Source of the DNA: Nonomuraea aridisoli
Lineage (GTDB): Bacteria > Actinomycetota > Actinomycetes > Streptosporangiales > Streptosporangiaceae
Assembly (NCBI RefSeq): GCF_003236395.1
Contig: NZ_POUD01000063.1
Location: forward strand, 1-37,664
Length of the DNA: 37,664 nt
Direction of reading: 5' to 3'
Below the pieces are notes generated by a model. It was given only the letters and a program-made list of their open reading frames with translations. It had not been told where the DNA came from and searched no databases. Position numbers and translations under genes: made by a program. The stretch's first letter is position 1; each line of letters opens with the position of its first letter. Positions 8,009-15,658 of the stretch are shown piece after piece.

Positions 8009-9976
8009 TTACTTGCGGCCGAGCCGGAACCGGCGGGCCGTCGCGAACAGCGTCGCGGAGGCGGCCAGCATCGCACCGGCCACGAGCGCGAGTAGGGAGC
8101 CGGAGTTCATCCCGGTCACGCCGGCGGGCTGCTCGGCGCTCATCAGCCCCAGGTCGCCGACCGGCAGGGTGCGGGCGGTGGAGGTCACCACGCCGCCGGC
8201 GGGGGTGGAGGCCAGCAGACGGGTGGCGGGCTCGAGCGCCGAGACGGCGGCCGCGCCCTTCGACTCGGCCGGGGCCGCGTGGCGGTGCTTCTTCGGCTTG
8301 GCGGGCGCCGCCTTCTTCGGCAGCTCCGGCTGCTGCGGCATCATCGGCTGGCTGGGCATCCCGGGCAGGCCGGGGAGCGCGGGCAGGCCGAGCGTCTGGG
8401 AGACGTCGCCGACGACGGGCAGCTGCGCGACGCCGACCGGCAGGTCGTCGCCCTGCAGTCCGGCGACTGGCACGAGCCCGCCCTTGGCGTCGGCCACCTT
8501 GGCGTTCGAACGAACGAAACGGGTGGACGGGGCGTGGTGGCCGCCGTAACCGGCCTTCCCCACGTTCGCCCCGCCGAGGCAGCCGGCGGCGGCGTCGCCC
8601 AGGACGGCCGCGGCGTTGCCGCAGACGTTGACGGGCGCGGTGATCGGCGCGACCAGCTGGTTGCCGCTCAGCACACCCCCGGCCCCGGACGTACGGTTGC
8701 CGCCCGCGCCGACGCCGGACTGCTTGACCGTGGCGCCGCCCGTGCAGCCGGCGTTGGCCCTGCCGAGCACGGCGGCGGCGTTGCCGCACACGTTGATCGG
8801 CGCGGTGATCGGGGCGACGATCTGGTTGCCGCTCAGCACCCCGCCGGCGCCGGACGTGCGGTTGCCGCCCGCGCCGCCGCTGCCGGACTGCTTGACGGTG
8901 GCCCCGCCCTTGCAGCCGGCGAACGCGCGGCCGACCAGGGCCACCGCGTTGCCGCACACGTTGATGGGCGCGGTGATCGGGGCGACGATCTGGTTGCCGC
9001 TCAGCACGCCCCCGGCGCCCGAGGTGCGGTTGCCGCCCGCACCGCCGGAGCCGCTCCGGTGGACGGTGGCGCCGCCCGTGCAGCCGGCGATCGCGTTGCC
9101 CACGGAGTTGCCGCAGGCCTCGATCGGCAGGCTGATCGGGGCGATGACCTGGTTGCCGCTGCCGACGCCGAAGCGCCCGTCGGTGTCGTTGCCGGCCGAG
9201 CGCGGGGCCTTGTGGCGGGCGTGGTAGTGGTGCCGGTGGCCGCCGTCGTCGACCTTCGAGCCGCCGGTGCAGCCCGCGAACGCGCGCCCGACCAGGGCCA
9301 CCGCGTTGCCGCAGACGTTGATGGGCGCGGTGATCGGCGCCACCACCTGGTTGCCGCCGAGGACGCTGCCCCGACCCGACGTACGGTTGCCGCCCGAGCC
9401 GCCGCTGCCGGACTGCTTCACCGTCGCGCCGCCCTTGCAGCCCGCGGTCGCGTCGCCGAAGATCGCCACGGAGTTGCCGCAGGCGTTCAGCGGGGCGGTG
9501 ATCGGCGCGGTGATCTGGTTGCCGCCGAGGATGCTGCCGTCGCCGGACGTACGGTTGCCGCCCGAGCCGCCGCTCTTGCCCTGGTGGCGCACGCCGGCGC
9601 CGCCCGTGCAGCCGGCGTCGGCCTTGCCGATCAGCGAGATGGCGTTGCCGCAGGCGTTGACGGGGATGCTGATCGGCGCGTCGACCTGGTTGCCGCCGAG
9701 GATGCTGCCATTGCCGGACGTGCGGTTGGAGCCGCTGGAACCGCCCGGGTTGACGACTTCGGCGCCGCCCTTCGAGGACGCCTCGGACGAGCCGATCGCG
9801 GCGATGGAGTTGCCGCTGATGTCGATCGGCAGCGAGATCGGCAGGTTGACCTGGTTGCCGCCGCCGATGGACCCGTCACCCGAGGTGTCGGCCAGCGCCG
9901 TGCTGTTGCCGCCGAACGACATGACGGCCACGGCGAGCAGAGCCGCCGGGGTGGAAGCCTTCGCCCACGTACGCAT
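8009..9976 (-). CDS. Multi-repeat chaplin, cell-surface hydrophobic protein with eight chaplin-like domains
   Basis: This is a 655-residue exported protein. Residues 1-29 are a signal peptide ending in ALA. Eight repeats of about 50 residues follow to about residue 470, each with a core like GNQIVAPITAPINVCGNA; seven carry the two cysteines typical of chaplins and the first has none. The fifth repeat is shortened and is preceded by a His-rich insert (HRHHYHARHK). A Pro/Ala-rich stalk leads to a C-terminal hydrophobic helix and a basic tail (RRFRLGRK). The sequence before the helix, PAGVTG, is at best a weak sortase-type signal (compare LAXTG of long Streptomyces chaplins). Chaplins coat aerial hyphae and spores with amyloid-like films. 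The start at 9976 is preceded by AGGAG and is preferred to an upstream ATG at 10099 because the signal peptide begins there. Confidence 0.88.
   Translation of the reverse strand: MRTWAKASTPAALLAVAVMSFGGNSTALADTSGDGSIGGGNQVNLPISLPIDISGNSIAAIGSSEASSKGGAEVVNPGGSSGSNRTSGNGSILGGNQVDAPISIPVNACGNAISLIGKADAGCTGGAGVRHQGKSGGSGGNRTSGDGSILGGNQITAPITAPLNACGNSVAIFGDATAGCKGGATVKQSGSGGSGGNRTSGRGSVLGGNQVVAPITAPINVCGNAVALVGRAFAGCTGGSKVDDGGHRHHYHARHKAPRSAGNDTDGRFGVGSGNQVIAPISLPIEACGNSVGNAIAGCTGGATVHRSGSGGAGGNRTSGAGGVLSGNQIVAPITAPINVCGNAVALVGRAFAGCKGGATVKQSGSGGAGGNRTSGAGGVLSGNQIVAPITAPINVCGNAAAVLGRANAGCTGGATVKQSGVGAGGNRTSGAGGVLSGNQLVAPITAPVNVCGNAAAVLGDAAAGCLGGANVGKAGYGGHHAPSTRFVRSNAKVADAKGGLVPVAGLQGDDLPVGVAQLPVVGDVSQTLGLPALPGLPGMPSQPMMPQQPELPKKAAPAKPKKHRHAAPAESKGAAAVSALEPATRLLASTPAGGVVTSTARTLPVGDLGLMSAEQPAGVTGMNSGSLLALVAGAMLAASATLFATARRFRLGRK
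8570..9880 (-). repeat. Tandem chaplin-domain repeats inside the chaplin gene
   Basis: Eight imperfect coding repeats of about 135-160 bp make up the gene body. Segments around 8918-8980 and 9278-9340 are almost identical at the base level, and so are the repeats around 8640-8700, 8800-8850 and 8960-9030. This suggests recent duplication or gene conversion. Glycine-rich spacers with NRTSG mark the unit borders. Confidence 0.85.
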
Positions 9977-10249
9977 GATGGATGCTCCTAGTGGTTCTGG
10001 GGGGATACCTGAACGGTTCGCGGGCAGCCCGAGGCCGTGCGAGGTTTCACGCACAGCGGAGACCTCGGATTCGCGAACGAGTTGAACTGACGTGTTCACC
10101 CGCGGGCGGAGGGAAATTCAGGCCACGCTCCGCCGCTTTGCATTTCGGGAAAGGGACCGCCGACTTTCACGCGTTCGCGGGACCGTTTCGCGGTGCCGTG
10201 AAGCGCGTTCTGTGACGTGAAGCACGCCGGGCGGTGCCTGTGACGGGAA
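9977..10249. other. Chaplin upstream region
   Basis: This stretch separates the chaplin start from the stop of the next minus-strand gene. It must carry the chaplin promoter and 5' leader. The only element I can name is the AGGAG just before the start; no convincing -35/-10 pair was seen. Confidence 0.4.
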
Positions 10250-10840
10250 TCAGTCAGGTGAGAAAGAAGGGTCGTCCGCCGCTGTGCGGACGACGGGGGG
10301 AAGCAGGCGCGTCAGTGGAGCGCGCCCGGCCTGCAGCCGCGGGTCGTACTCCGACCGCGCGACGTCCCCGGAGACGGGCCCGAACGGGCCGCTGCCACCA
10401 CCGTTGGGCACCAGACCATCGGTGTCCAGGATCTTTCCGGCGGTGGATCGTGCCGGCAGGCCAGGATCCCGCTGGCTGTTGAGGCCGTCGACCGTGCGAC
10501 CGGCCATGGCCTCGGCGTTGTCCGACGCCGTGAGGACGTCGGTCACGGAGAGGTCTGAGGTCTGCCCTCCCCCGGCGGTGGCCGTGGCCGTCGCCGCGGA
10601 GGCGTCCGCGGCCGCCGGAGCGGCGCCGAGCATGCCGAACAGGACGGTGAGCAGCCAGCCGGCGACCACCAGGGCCCCGGCCGTGACCGCTCGCAGGAAC
10701 ACGTGACGGGCACCGGCCGCGAACCGCGCCATCCGGCTCGCCCGATCGGTGTCCGCGTCCTGGGCCGGGGTCGTCGTCACACGCAGGCTGCATCCGGCGA
10801 GGGCGATGGCCCCCGTCTGATGAACCGCCGTGCGCGTCAC
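10250..10840 (-). CDS. Small membrane or exported protein of unknown function
   Basis: This 196-residue protein has a basic N-terminal region and one long hydrophobic stretch at about residues 48-75 (ALVVAGWLLTVLFGMLGAAP) followed by AAADASA. That pattern fits a signal peptide with a long n-region or a single-pass anchor. The rest (about 80-196) is Ser/Gly/Pro-rich and probably disordered, with no catalytic motif. The GTG at 10840 is supported by GGAGTGGAGG just upstream. A later ATG at 10728 would remove the odd N-terminal 37 residues but has no better ribosome binding site. The position next to the chaplin on the same strand hints at a cell-surface role, which is only inference. A striking palindrome lies just before its ribosome binding site. 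Confidence 0.55.
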   Translation of the reverse strand: MTRTAVHQTGAIALAGCSLRVTTTPAQDADTDRASRMARFAAGARHVFLRAVTAGALVVAGWLLTVLFGMLGAAPAAADASAATATATAGGGQTSDLSVTDVLTASDNAEAMAGRTVDGLNSQRDPGLPARSTAGKILDTDGLVPNGGGSGPFGPVSGDVARSEYDPRLQAGRAPLTRLLPPVVRTAADDPSFSPD

Positions 10841-10857
10841 GTGACCTCCACTCCAGA

Positions 10858-10882
10858 ACCGGCCTCACGTCGTGAGGCCGGT
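10858..10882. promoter_or_regulatory. 25-bp perfect palindrome before the small membrane protein gene
   Basis: ACCGGCCTCACG and its exact reverse complement CGTGAGGCCGGT flank a single T. The element ends 17 bases upstream of the GTG at 10840, immediately upstream of the ribosome binding site. It could be a dimeric regulator's operator or an mRNA hairpin affecting translation. No regulator gene is adjacent. Confidence 0.6.
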
Positions 10883-11166
10883 CCATGGACTCACCCCTCA
10901 ACGGTCCGTAACCGTAGCAGCACCCAACGTCGCCGCAAGGGCTTTTCACCTGAGTCCCAGAAATTCACCAACACCTCTGCCCCCAAAGCGCCCACAACCG
11001 CCCACGGACCCTCTGCTCCGCCCCATGAGCGCCCCATCACGGGCCCCGCGCTCCGCCATCTCGAGCCGCTCCTGAGACGACGTGGATTCTTGGTATGACG
11101 CACCCCGCAGAGTTTGCTAACCTTACTGAGCCGACGCGGGATGACGGTCTCGCGTGCAGGCACCAA
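10883..11166. other. Gene-free stretch upstream of tRNA-Leu
   Basis: No convincing coding sequence is seen on either strand. The last part (about 11090-11127) is less GC-rich. ATGACG at 11095-11100 and TAACCT at 11118-11123 are separated by 17 bases and could be the tRNA promoter; this is weak evidence. Confidence 0.35.
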
Positions 11167-11252
11167 GTCCGGGTGGCGGAATAGGCAGACGCGCTAGCTT
11201 GAGGTGCTAGTGCCCAGTGATGGGCATGGGGGTTCAAGTCCCCCCTCGGACA
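11167..11252 (+). tRNA. tRNA-Leu, anticodon GAG
   Basis: An 86-base tRNA. The 7-bp acceptor stem pairs GTCCGGG with CTCGGAC (one G-T pair). The anticodon stem CTAGC/GCTAG encloses the loop TTGAGGT, giving anticodon GAG, which reads CTC/CTT leucine codons. The long variable arm (GCCCAGTGATGGGC) is typical of class II tRNA-Leu. The T arm is GGGGG-TTCAAGT-CCCCC. The discriminator is A at 11252 and CCA is not encoded. Confidence 0.96.
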
Positions 11253-11265
11253 CACACCTTCGTAC

Positions 11266-11296
11266 ATGATCGCCTGAGCTCAGCTCGGGCGATCAT
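11266..11296 (+). terminator. Terminator hairpin after tRNA-Leu
   Basis: The arms ATGATCGCCTGAGCT and AGCTCGGGCGATCAT are reverse complements apart from one T-G wobble. The element starts 14 bases after the tRNA and is followed by TGCGTTTCT. It is well placed to end the tRNA transcript. Confidence 0.75.
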
Positions 11297-11319
11297 TGCG
11301 TTTCTGGCCCGTTCAAAGG

Positions 11320-11765
11320 TCAGGCGCACAGTCCGAGTGGGCTGATCTGGATCCTCAGGTCCTCGACCTCACCGTTCGTCAGATACGTCCATGAGGTGAC
11401 CTGGCATCGCCCGAAGCGCAGGATGTCATCGTCCGGCAAAATGCTGACTTCCGGGCCGAGCAGCCGCTCTGCGCGAGCTTGGAATCGCGGTAGAGGTCAC
11501 CGTACCGGTACCGCTCGTGCGCCAGAAGCCCACGCGTGCGCGCCGATGCCTGACGTGCGAGTTCACACACGCTCATATCCGCCCGCAGGCTCAGCCGCAG
11601 CGGCAGATCATTGGCCATCATCGCCCCGCCGGCCACCGCGCAGCCCCTGCGCCCTCGCACGACCAGGCCCAACACGACCTCCGGCGCGCCCACCACCCGG
11701 TGCACGTACCACCCCGCCGCGCCGATGAGCAGCGCGGGCAGGGCCACACCCGACGCTCTGGCCAA
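11320..11765 (-). pseudogene. NRPS condensation-domain C-terminal fragment, frameshifted
   Basis: On the minus strand the first part reads NDLPLRLSLRADMSVCELAR, then ARTRGLLAHERYRYGDLYRD. This matches the part of a nonribosomal peptide synthetase condensation domain that normally reads N-x-LPLR...RYxxEDL. About 11470 the match moves to another frame, continuing LLGPEVSILPDDDILRFGR and then YLTNGEVEDLRIQIS to a TGA at 11320-11322. This mirrors the family's ...NLSNGPVEDLSI... end. The catalytic HHxxxDG region and everything upstream are missing, and no NRPS gene is nearby. The segment is a decayed remnant; assignment rests on motif memory, without alignment. Confidence 0.6.
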
Positions 11766-11787
11766 GAGCCGGAACGCGGTTCTCTAG

Positions 11788-12309
11788 GCCGCGGACATCC
11801 GGGGCTCGATCTGGAAGATCAAGCCCGGCCGGCACGAGGTCACCACCCCATGGTTCAAGCACAGGTTGCTGGAACCCACAGGTGAGACGTACGCGGGAGC
11901 ACCCATGCCCGGCGCCAACGGCATCGAGCTGTGGCGCGGTGCCATGTACGTCTCGAACACCGCGCAGGACTCCATCGTCCGCATCCCCGTCCGTGACGGA
12001 CAGCCCGGCACCCCCAAGGTCGCCCACGACGACCTGGAGACGGTCGACGACTTCGCGTTGGACGGCAAGGGCAACGTGTATGCCGCACTCAACACCGTGG
12101 ACCGCGTAGTGCGTGTGTCGCCTTCGGGGAAGACGACCACGCTGCTGACGCACGACACTGGTCTCGGGATGCAGAACCCCACGGCCGTCGCATTCGGCGA
12201 AAGCCGCCGCGGTCGCACCCAGATGTATGTCAACAGTTCGGCCTTCGCATCGAGCACTCCGAAGCCCGCCCTGCTGGCAGTCGAACTTCCGGGTCACGCG
12301 TTCCGCTGA
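11788..12309 (+). pseudogene. 5'-truncated beta-propeller (SMP-30/gluconolactonase-like) gene fragment
   Basis: After an in-frame TAG at 11785-11787, about 174 codons read as the C-terminal half of a secreted-type beta-propeller. They begin IRGSIWKIKPG and continue with PGANGIELWRGAMYVSNTA, DFALDGKGNVYAALNTVDRV and NPTAVAFG. The repeating blade pattern (D-x-x-G-N-V-Y) fits SMP-30/NHL-like proteins of about 300 residues. No signal peptide or convincing start remains; only a TTG at 11866 could open it. It lies back-to-back with the NRPS fragment, both cut near 11765-11788. It is probably non-functional, though the reading frame is clean. Confidence 0.55.
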
Positions 12310-12625
12310 TCCGCGTGACGAAGCGGTCTGGGCATGTCTTCCGCCGCGATCTCCTTGTTCAGGCGCGTCCGCTTCCTGGTACCGCGATTCCCAGGAACGC
12401 TCGACACCGTCTTCGAGGCCCAGCTCGCCGCCTTCGGCGGGCAGAGCCCCCCGGCTCGCCACCCGCTACCGGGACGGCTGAACCGCCGACCCGCACAGGG
12501 CGGCTGTACGTGTCCGTTCCCCTGCGCCGTTCTGGTCGATCACATGCGCGTATCAGGTGCGTGATCGGTCTTGCCCTCGGTTGTACCGGGACTCGAAGGT
12601 CTAAGCATCGGCGAAGGGGAGGACG
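12310..12625. other. Gene-free stretch between the propeller remnant and the ABC permeases
   Basis: No convincing coding sequence was recognised on either strand. Short open frames exist but show no family-like motif. The last bases carry the ribosome binding site (AGGGGAGG) of the permease that starts at 12626. Confidence 0.4.
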
Positions 12626-15600
12626 ATGCGGGGGCCGCTGGTCGTCAAGCGGGCGCTCGGTGAGCCGTTGCTCCTGCTGGCCGCGTTCGGCTCGATCCTG
12701 CTGACGACGACCACGCTGGTGGCGTTGACGATGTACGCCTCCTCCATCGCCGGCGCGGGTGTGCGCAGGGCGATGGAGACGGCCTCGTACCGCCAGACGA
12801 CCACCACGGTCAGCGCCCAGGTCGACGCCGAGACCTTCCCGCGGTACGACCGGATGGTGCGTGACGAGCTCGCCGCGGCCTACGGAGCGCCGCCGGCCGT
12901 CACCACCAGCCTGCGCTCCGACTCGTACGTCGTGCCGGGGCAGGACGGCGAGGAGCTGCCCGAGCTGCTGCGATTCGGCAGCCACGACGGGCTCGACCGG
13001 CACGCCCGGCTGGTCGCGGGCAGGTGGCCGCGGACCGGCGGGCAGGCCGTCGAGGCGGCGATCTCGGAGCCGGCGGCAGCGGCGACCGGGTTCGAGCCCG
13101 GCGGGGAGTTCGTCACGAAGGCGCGAAGCGACGGGCGCCCGGTCCAGGTCCGCGTCGTCGGCGTCTTCCGGCTCGACGACCCCGTGGGTGAGCGCTGGGC
13201 CGGTGAGGAACTGCTGAGCAGGGGCGTGGAGCGCGGCGAGTACACCACGTACGGGCCTCTGATGGTGACGCAGGAGACGTTCGTCGCGCGCTTCGCCACC
13301 GGCGTGCGGGCCGTCTGGGCGGCGGAGCCGGATCTCGGCGCGCTGACGCCCGAGCGGCTGCGCCCGCTGGCCGAGGCCGTCGGCCGGGTGGGCGAGCGGC
13401 TGCCGGCGGCCGGCTGCGTGAGCTGCCTGACCGTCGGCGCGCTGCCCGAGCTGCTCGTCCAGCTCGACACCGCGTCCCTGGTGGCCCGTTCCATGGTGCT
13501 GATCCCGGTGCTGCAACTGCTGCTGCTGGCCGCGTACGCGCTGATGCTCACCGCGCGGCTGCTGGCCGACCACCGCCGCATGGAGGTGGCGTTGCTGCGC
13601 TCGCGGGGCGCGGGCACGGCGCGGCTGGCGGCGCTGGCGGGTGGCGAGGCGCTGCTCGTGGCGGTCCCGTGCGCGATCGTGGCGCCGTTCCTCGGGCCGC
13701 CGCTGCTCGCGCTGATCAGTTTGCTGCCCTGGATCAGGGCCTCGGGGGTGCGGCCGGCGCCGCAGGCGGATCTGGGCGCCTTCCTCGTGTCGTTCGGGGC
13801 GGCGCTGGCCGCGGCCGTGCTGCTGGCGCTGCCGGCCGTGGCGGGCGCGCGGCGCACGTACGTGGAGGAGCAGTCGGCGCTCGGCCGCGGCGGCCGGCGT
13901 GGGCTGATCCAGGGGGCGGGCGCGGACCTGGCGCTGCTGGTCGTGGCCGGGCTGGCGATCTGGCAACTCCAGCGGTACGGCGCCCCGGTGACCGCGACGG
14001 CGACCGGCGGGCTCGGCATCGACCCGCTGATCGTCTCCGGCCCGGCCCTGGCCCTGCTCGCGGGCGGCCTGCTCGGACTGCGCCTGGTGCCGCGCGTGTC
14101 GCGGCTGGCCGAGCGGCTGACCTCGCGCCGGCCCACCCTCGCCCTCGCGTTGGGCGCCTGGCAGGTCAGCAGGCGGCCGCTCAAGTACGCCGGTCCCGCG
14201 CTGCTGCTGACGCTGGCGATCGCGATCGGCGTCGTCTCCATGGCCACCACCGCCACCTGGCAGGCCTCGCAACGCGACCAGGCCGATCACCGGGCGGCGG
14301 CCGATCTGCGTCTGTCGGGGCCGTCCGAGGGGCCCGAGCTGGGGGCGCTCGGCCGTGGCACGGCGTTCACGACGCTGCCCGGCGTCACCGCCGCCTCCCC
14401 CGCCTTCCGGGCGCCGACCGCGGTGGGCGGCGAGAGCGCGCTGCTGCTCGCCTTGGACGCGGGCAGGCTCGGCGAGCTGTTCCGCCTGCGCCCCGACCTG
14501 TCGGCGCGGACGGTCGCGCAGTTGTCCGCGGCCCTCGCCGGAGATCGAACGGGCCGGCTGGAGCTGCCCGGACGGCCGCGCGCCCTCACCGTGCGGGTCG
14601 AGTCACGCGCCGCCGCGCCGGCCCGGCTGGTGTTGTCCGACGCGCTGGGCGTGTGGCGCGACCTGCCGCTCGGCGACCTGCGGGAGGGCGGCAACCGGAT
14701 CGAGCTCGACCTGACACCGCTGGCCGGACGCGCCGGCACGATCACCTACCCACTGTCGGTACGCGGCCTGGTGGCGGGCGAGCAGGCCGGCCTGAGGCTG
14801 ACCGGGCTGAGCGCGGACGGCCGGAACGTGCAGGTGGCCGGGGCCGTCGCTCACCCACGGGGTGTGATCGCCTTCGGGCCGTCGCGGGAGCCCGGGCCGC
14901 TGCCCGTGGTCCTCACTTCCGGCCTGGCCGCCACGCTCAAGCTGGACGCCGGGCAGAGCGGGTCCGTCCGCCTCGCCGGCCGGGTCGTGCGGGTCGCGGT
15001 CGCCGGCATCGTGACGAGCATGCCCACGAGCGCCCCGGACGAGCAGGCCGTGCTCGCCGACTGGGAGACGCTGCAGGCGTACGAGCTGGCCGCGGCGCAG
15101 CCGTCCCGGCCCGCCACCGAATGGTGGCTCGCCGCCGCCGACACCGCGCCCGCGCGGGAGACCCTCCGGCGCAACCCCCAATGGGACGTGACCGCGGTCG
15201 ACCGGCGGGAGCTGGCGGCCAAGCTGCGCGACGATCCGCCGGCCGGTGCGCTGCAGGGCGCGCTGACCCTGGGGTTCGCCGCGGCGCTGGGGTTCGCGGT
15301 GCTCGGGTTCCTGGTGAACGCCGTGGTCGCGGCAGGGGAGCGGCGGGCCGAGTTCGCCGTGCTGCGGGCGCTGGGCACCGGCCCCCGCCAGGTGCTCGGG
15401 ATGCTGGCCACGGAGCAGGCGTTCGTCATCGGGCCGTCGCTCGCGGCCGGCACCGGGCTCGCCGTGGTCGTCGGGAACCTGGTGGTCCCGCGCGTCGTCC
15501 TGACCGGGCAGGCGTCGGCGGTCACGCCCGGCGTGCTGTTCCACGTTCCGTGGGCGGACGTCGCCACGATGCTGGCCCTGGTGACGGCGGTGCTGGTCGC

Positions 15601-15658
15601 GATCGTCGCCGGGCTGGCGCGGCGCGGGTGGCGGGGACGGACCTTGGAGGAGCGGTGA
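12626..15658 (+). CDS. FtsX-like ABC transporter permease (first of a pair)
   Basis: This 1010-residue membrane protein has an N-terminal helix (about residues 12-38) and a large external domain (about 45-280). A cluster of helices spans about 285-590 (including VLIPVLQLLLLAAYALM), followed by a second external domain of about 590-865. Three C-terminal helices belong to the FtsX/MacB fold (starting ALGFAVLGFLVNAVVAAGER). The motif RAEFAVLRALGTGPRQVLGM is the cytoplasmic FtsX coupling loop; LRSRGAGTARLAAL is its counterpart in the first helix cluster. Such permeases usually export lipids or peptides, or act in mechanotransmission, with a separate ATPase. The ATG at 12626 follows AGGGGAGGACG. 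Its stop overlaps the next gene's start (GTGA), so the two are translationally coupled. No ATPase gene accompanies them in this window. Confidence 0.85.
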   Translation: MRGPLVVKRALGEPLLLLAAFGSILLTTTTLVALTMYASSIAGAGVRRAMETASYRQTTTTVSAQVDAETFPRYDRMVRDELAAAYGAPPAVTTSLRSDSYVVPGQDGEELPELLRFGSHDGLDRHARLVAGRWPRTGGQAVEAAISEPAAAATGFEPGGEFVTKARSDGRPVQVRVVGVFRLDDPVGERWAGEELLSRGVERGEYTTYGPLMVTQETFVARFATGVRAVWAAEPDLGALTPERLRPLAEAVGRVGERLPAAGCVSCLTVGALPELLVQLDTASLVARSMVLIPVLQLLLLAAYALMLTARLLADHRRMEVALLRSRGAGTARLAALAGGEALLVAVPCAIVAPFLGPPLLALISLLPWIRASGVRPAPQADLGAFLVSFGAALAAAVLLALPAVAGARRTYVEEQSALGRGGRRGLIQGAGADLALLVVAGLAIWQLQRYGAPVTATATGGLGIDPLIVSGPALALLAGGLLGLRLVPRVSRLAERLTSRRPTLALALGAWQVSRRPLKYAGPALLLTLAIAIGVVSMATTATWQASQRDQADHRAAADLRLSGPSEGPELGALGRGTAFTTLPGVTAASPAFRAPTAVGGESALLLALDAGRLGELFRLRPDLSARTVAQLSAALAGDRTGRLELPGRPRALTVRVESRAAAPARLVLSDALGVWRDLPLGDLREGGNRIELDLTPLAGRAGTITYPLSVRGLVAGEQAGLRLTGLSADGRNVQVAGAVAHPRGVIAFGPSREPGPLPVVLTSGLAATLKLDAGQSGSVRLAGRVVRVAVAGIVTSMPTSAPDEQAVLADWETLQAYELAAAQPSRPATEWWLAAADTAPARETLRRNPQWDVTAVDRRELAAKLRDDPPAGALQGALTLGFAAALGFAVLGFLVNAVVAAGERRAEFAVLRALGTGPRQVLGMLATEQAFVIGPSLAAGTGLAVVVGNLVVPRVVLTGQASAVTPGVLFHVPWADVATMLALVTAVLVAIVAGLARRGWRGRTLEER

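Noticed and set aside
8570..9880. CRISPR array or minisatellite
   Set aside because: The repeats are long, imperfect and in frame, and they encode chaplin domains; there are no short identical repeats with unique spacers.
10891..11166. A 91-codon minus-strand gene upstream of tRNA-Leu
   Set aside because: No ribosome binding site, no conserved motif and Arg/Gly/Trp-rich content; it overlaps the likely tRNA promoter.
12359..14290. A long minus-strand frame opposite the first permease
   Set aside because: The composition is wrong-frame-like, and the plus strand carries the real membrane protein.
13669..15654. An N-terminal extension of the second FtsX permease by 662 codons
   Set aside because: The extension overlaps the first permease in another frame and is Arg/Gly-rich without helices; the GTGA overlap at 15655 is a natural start.
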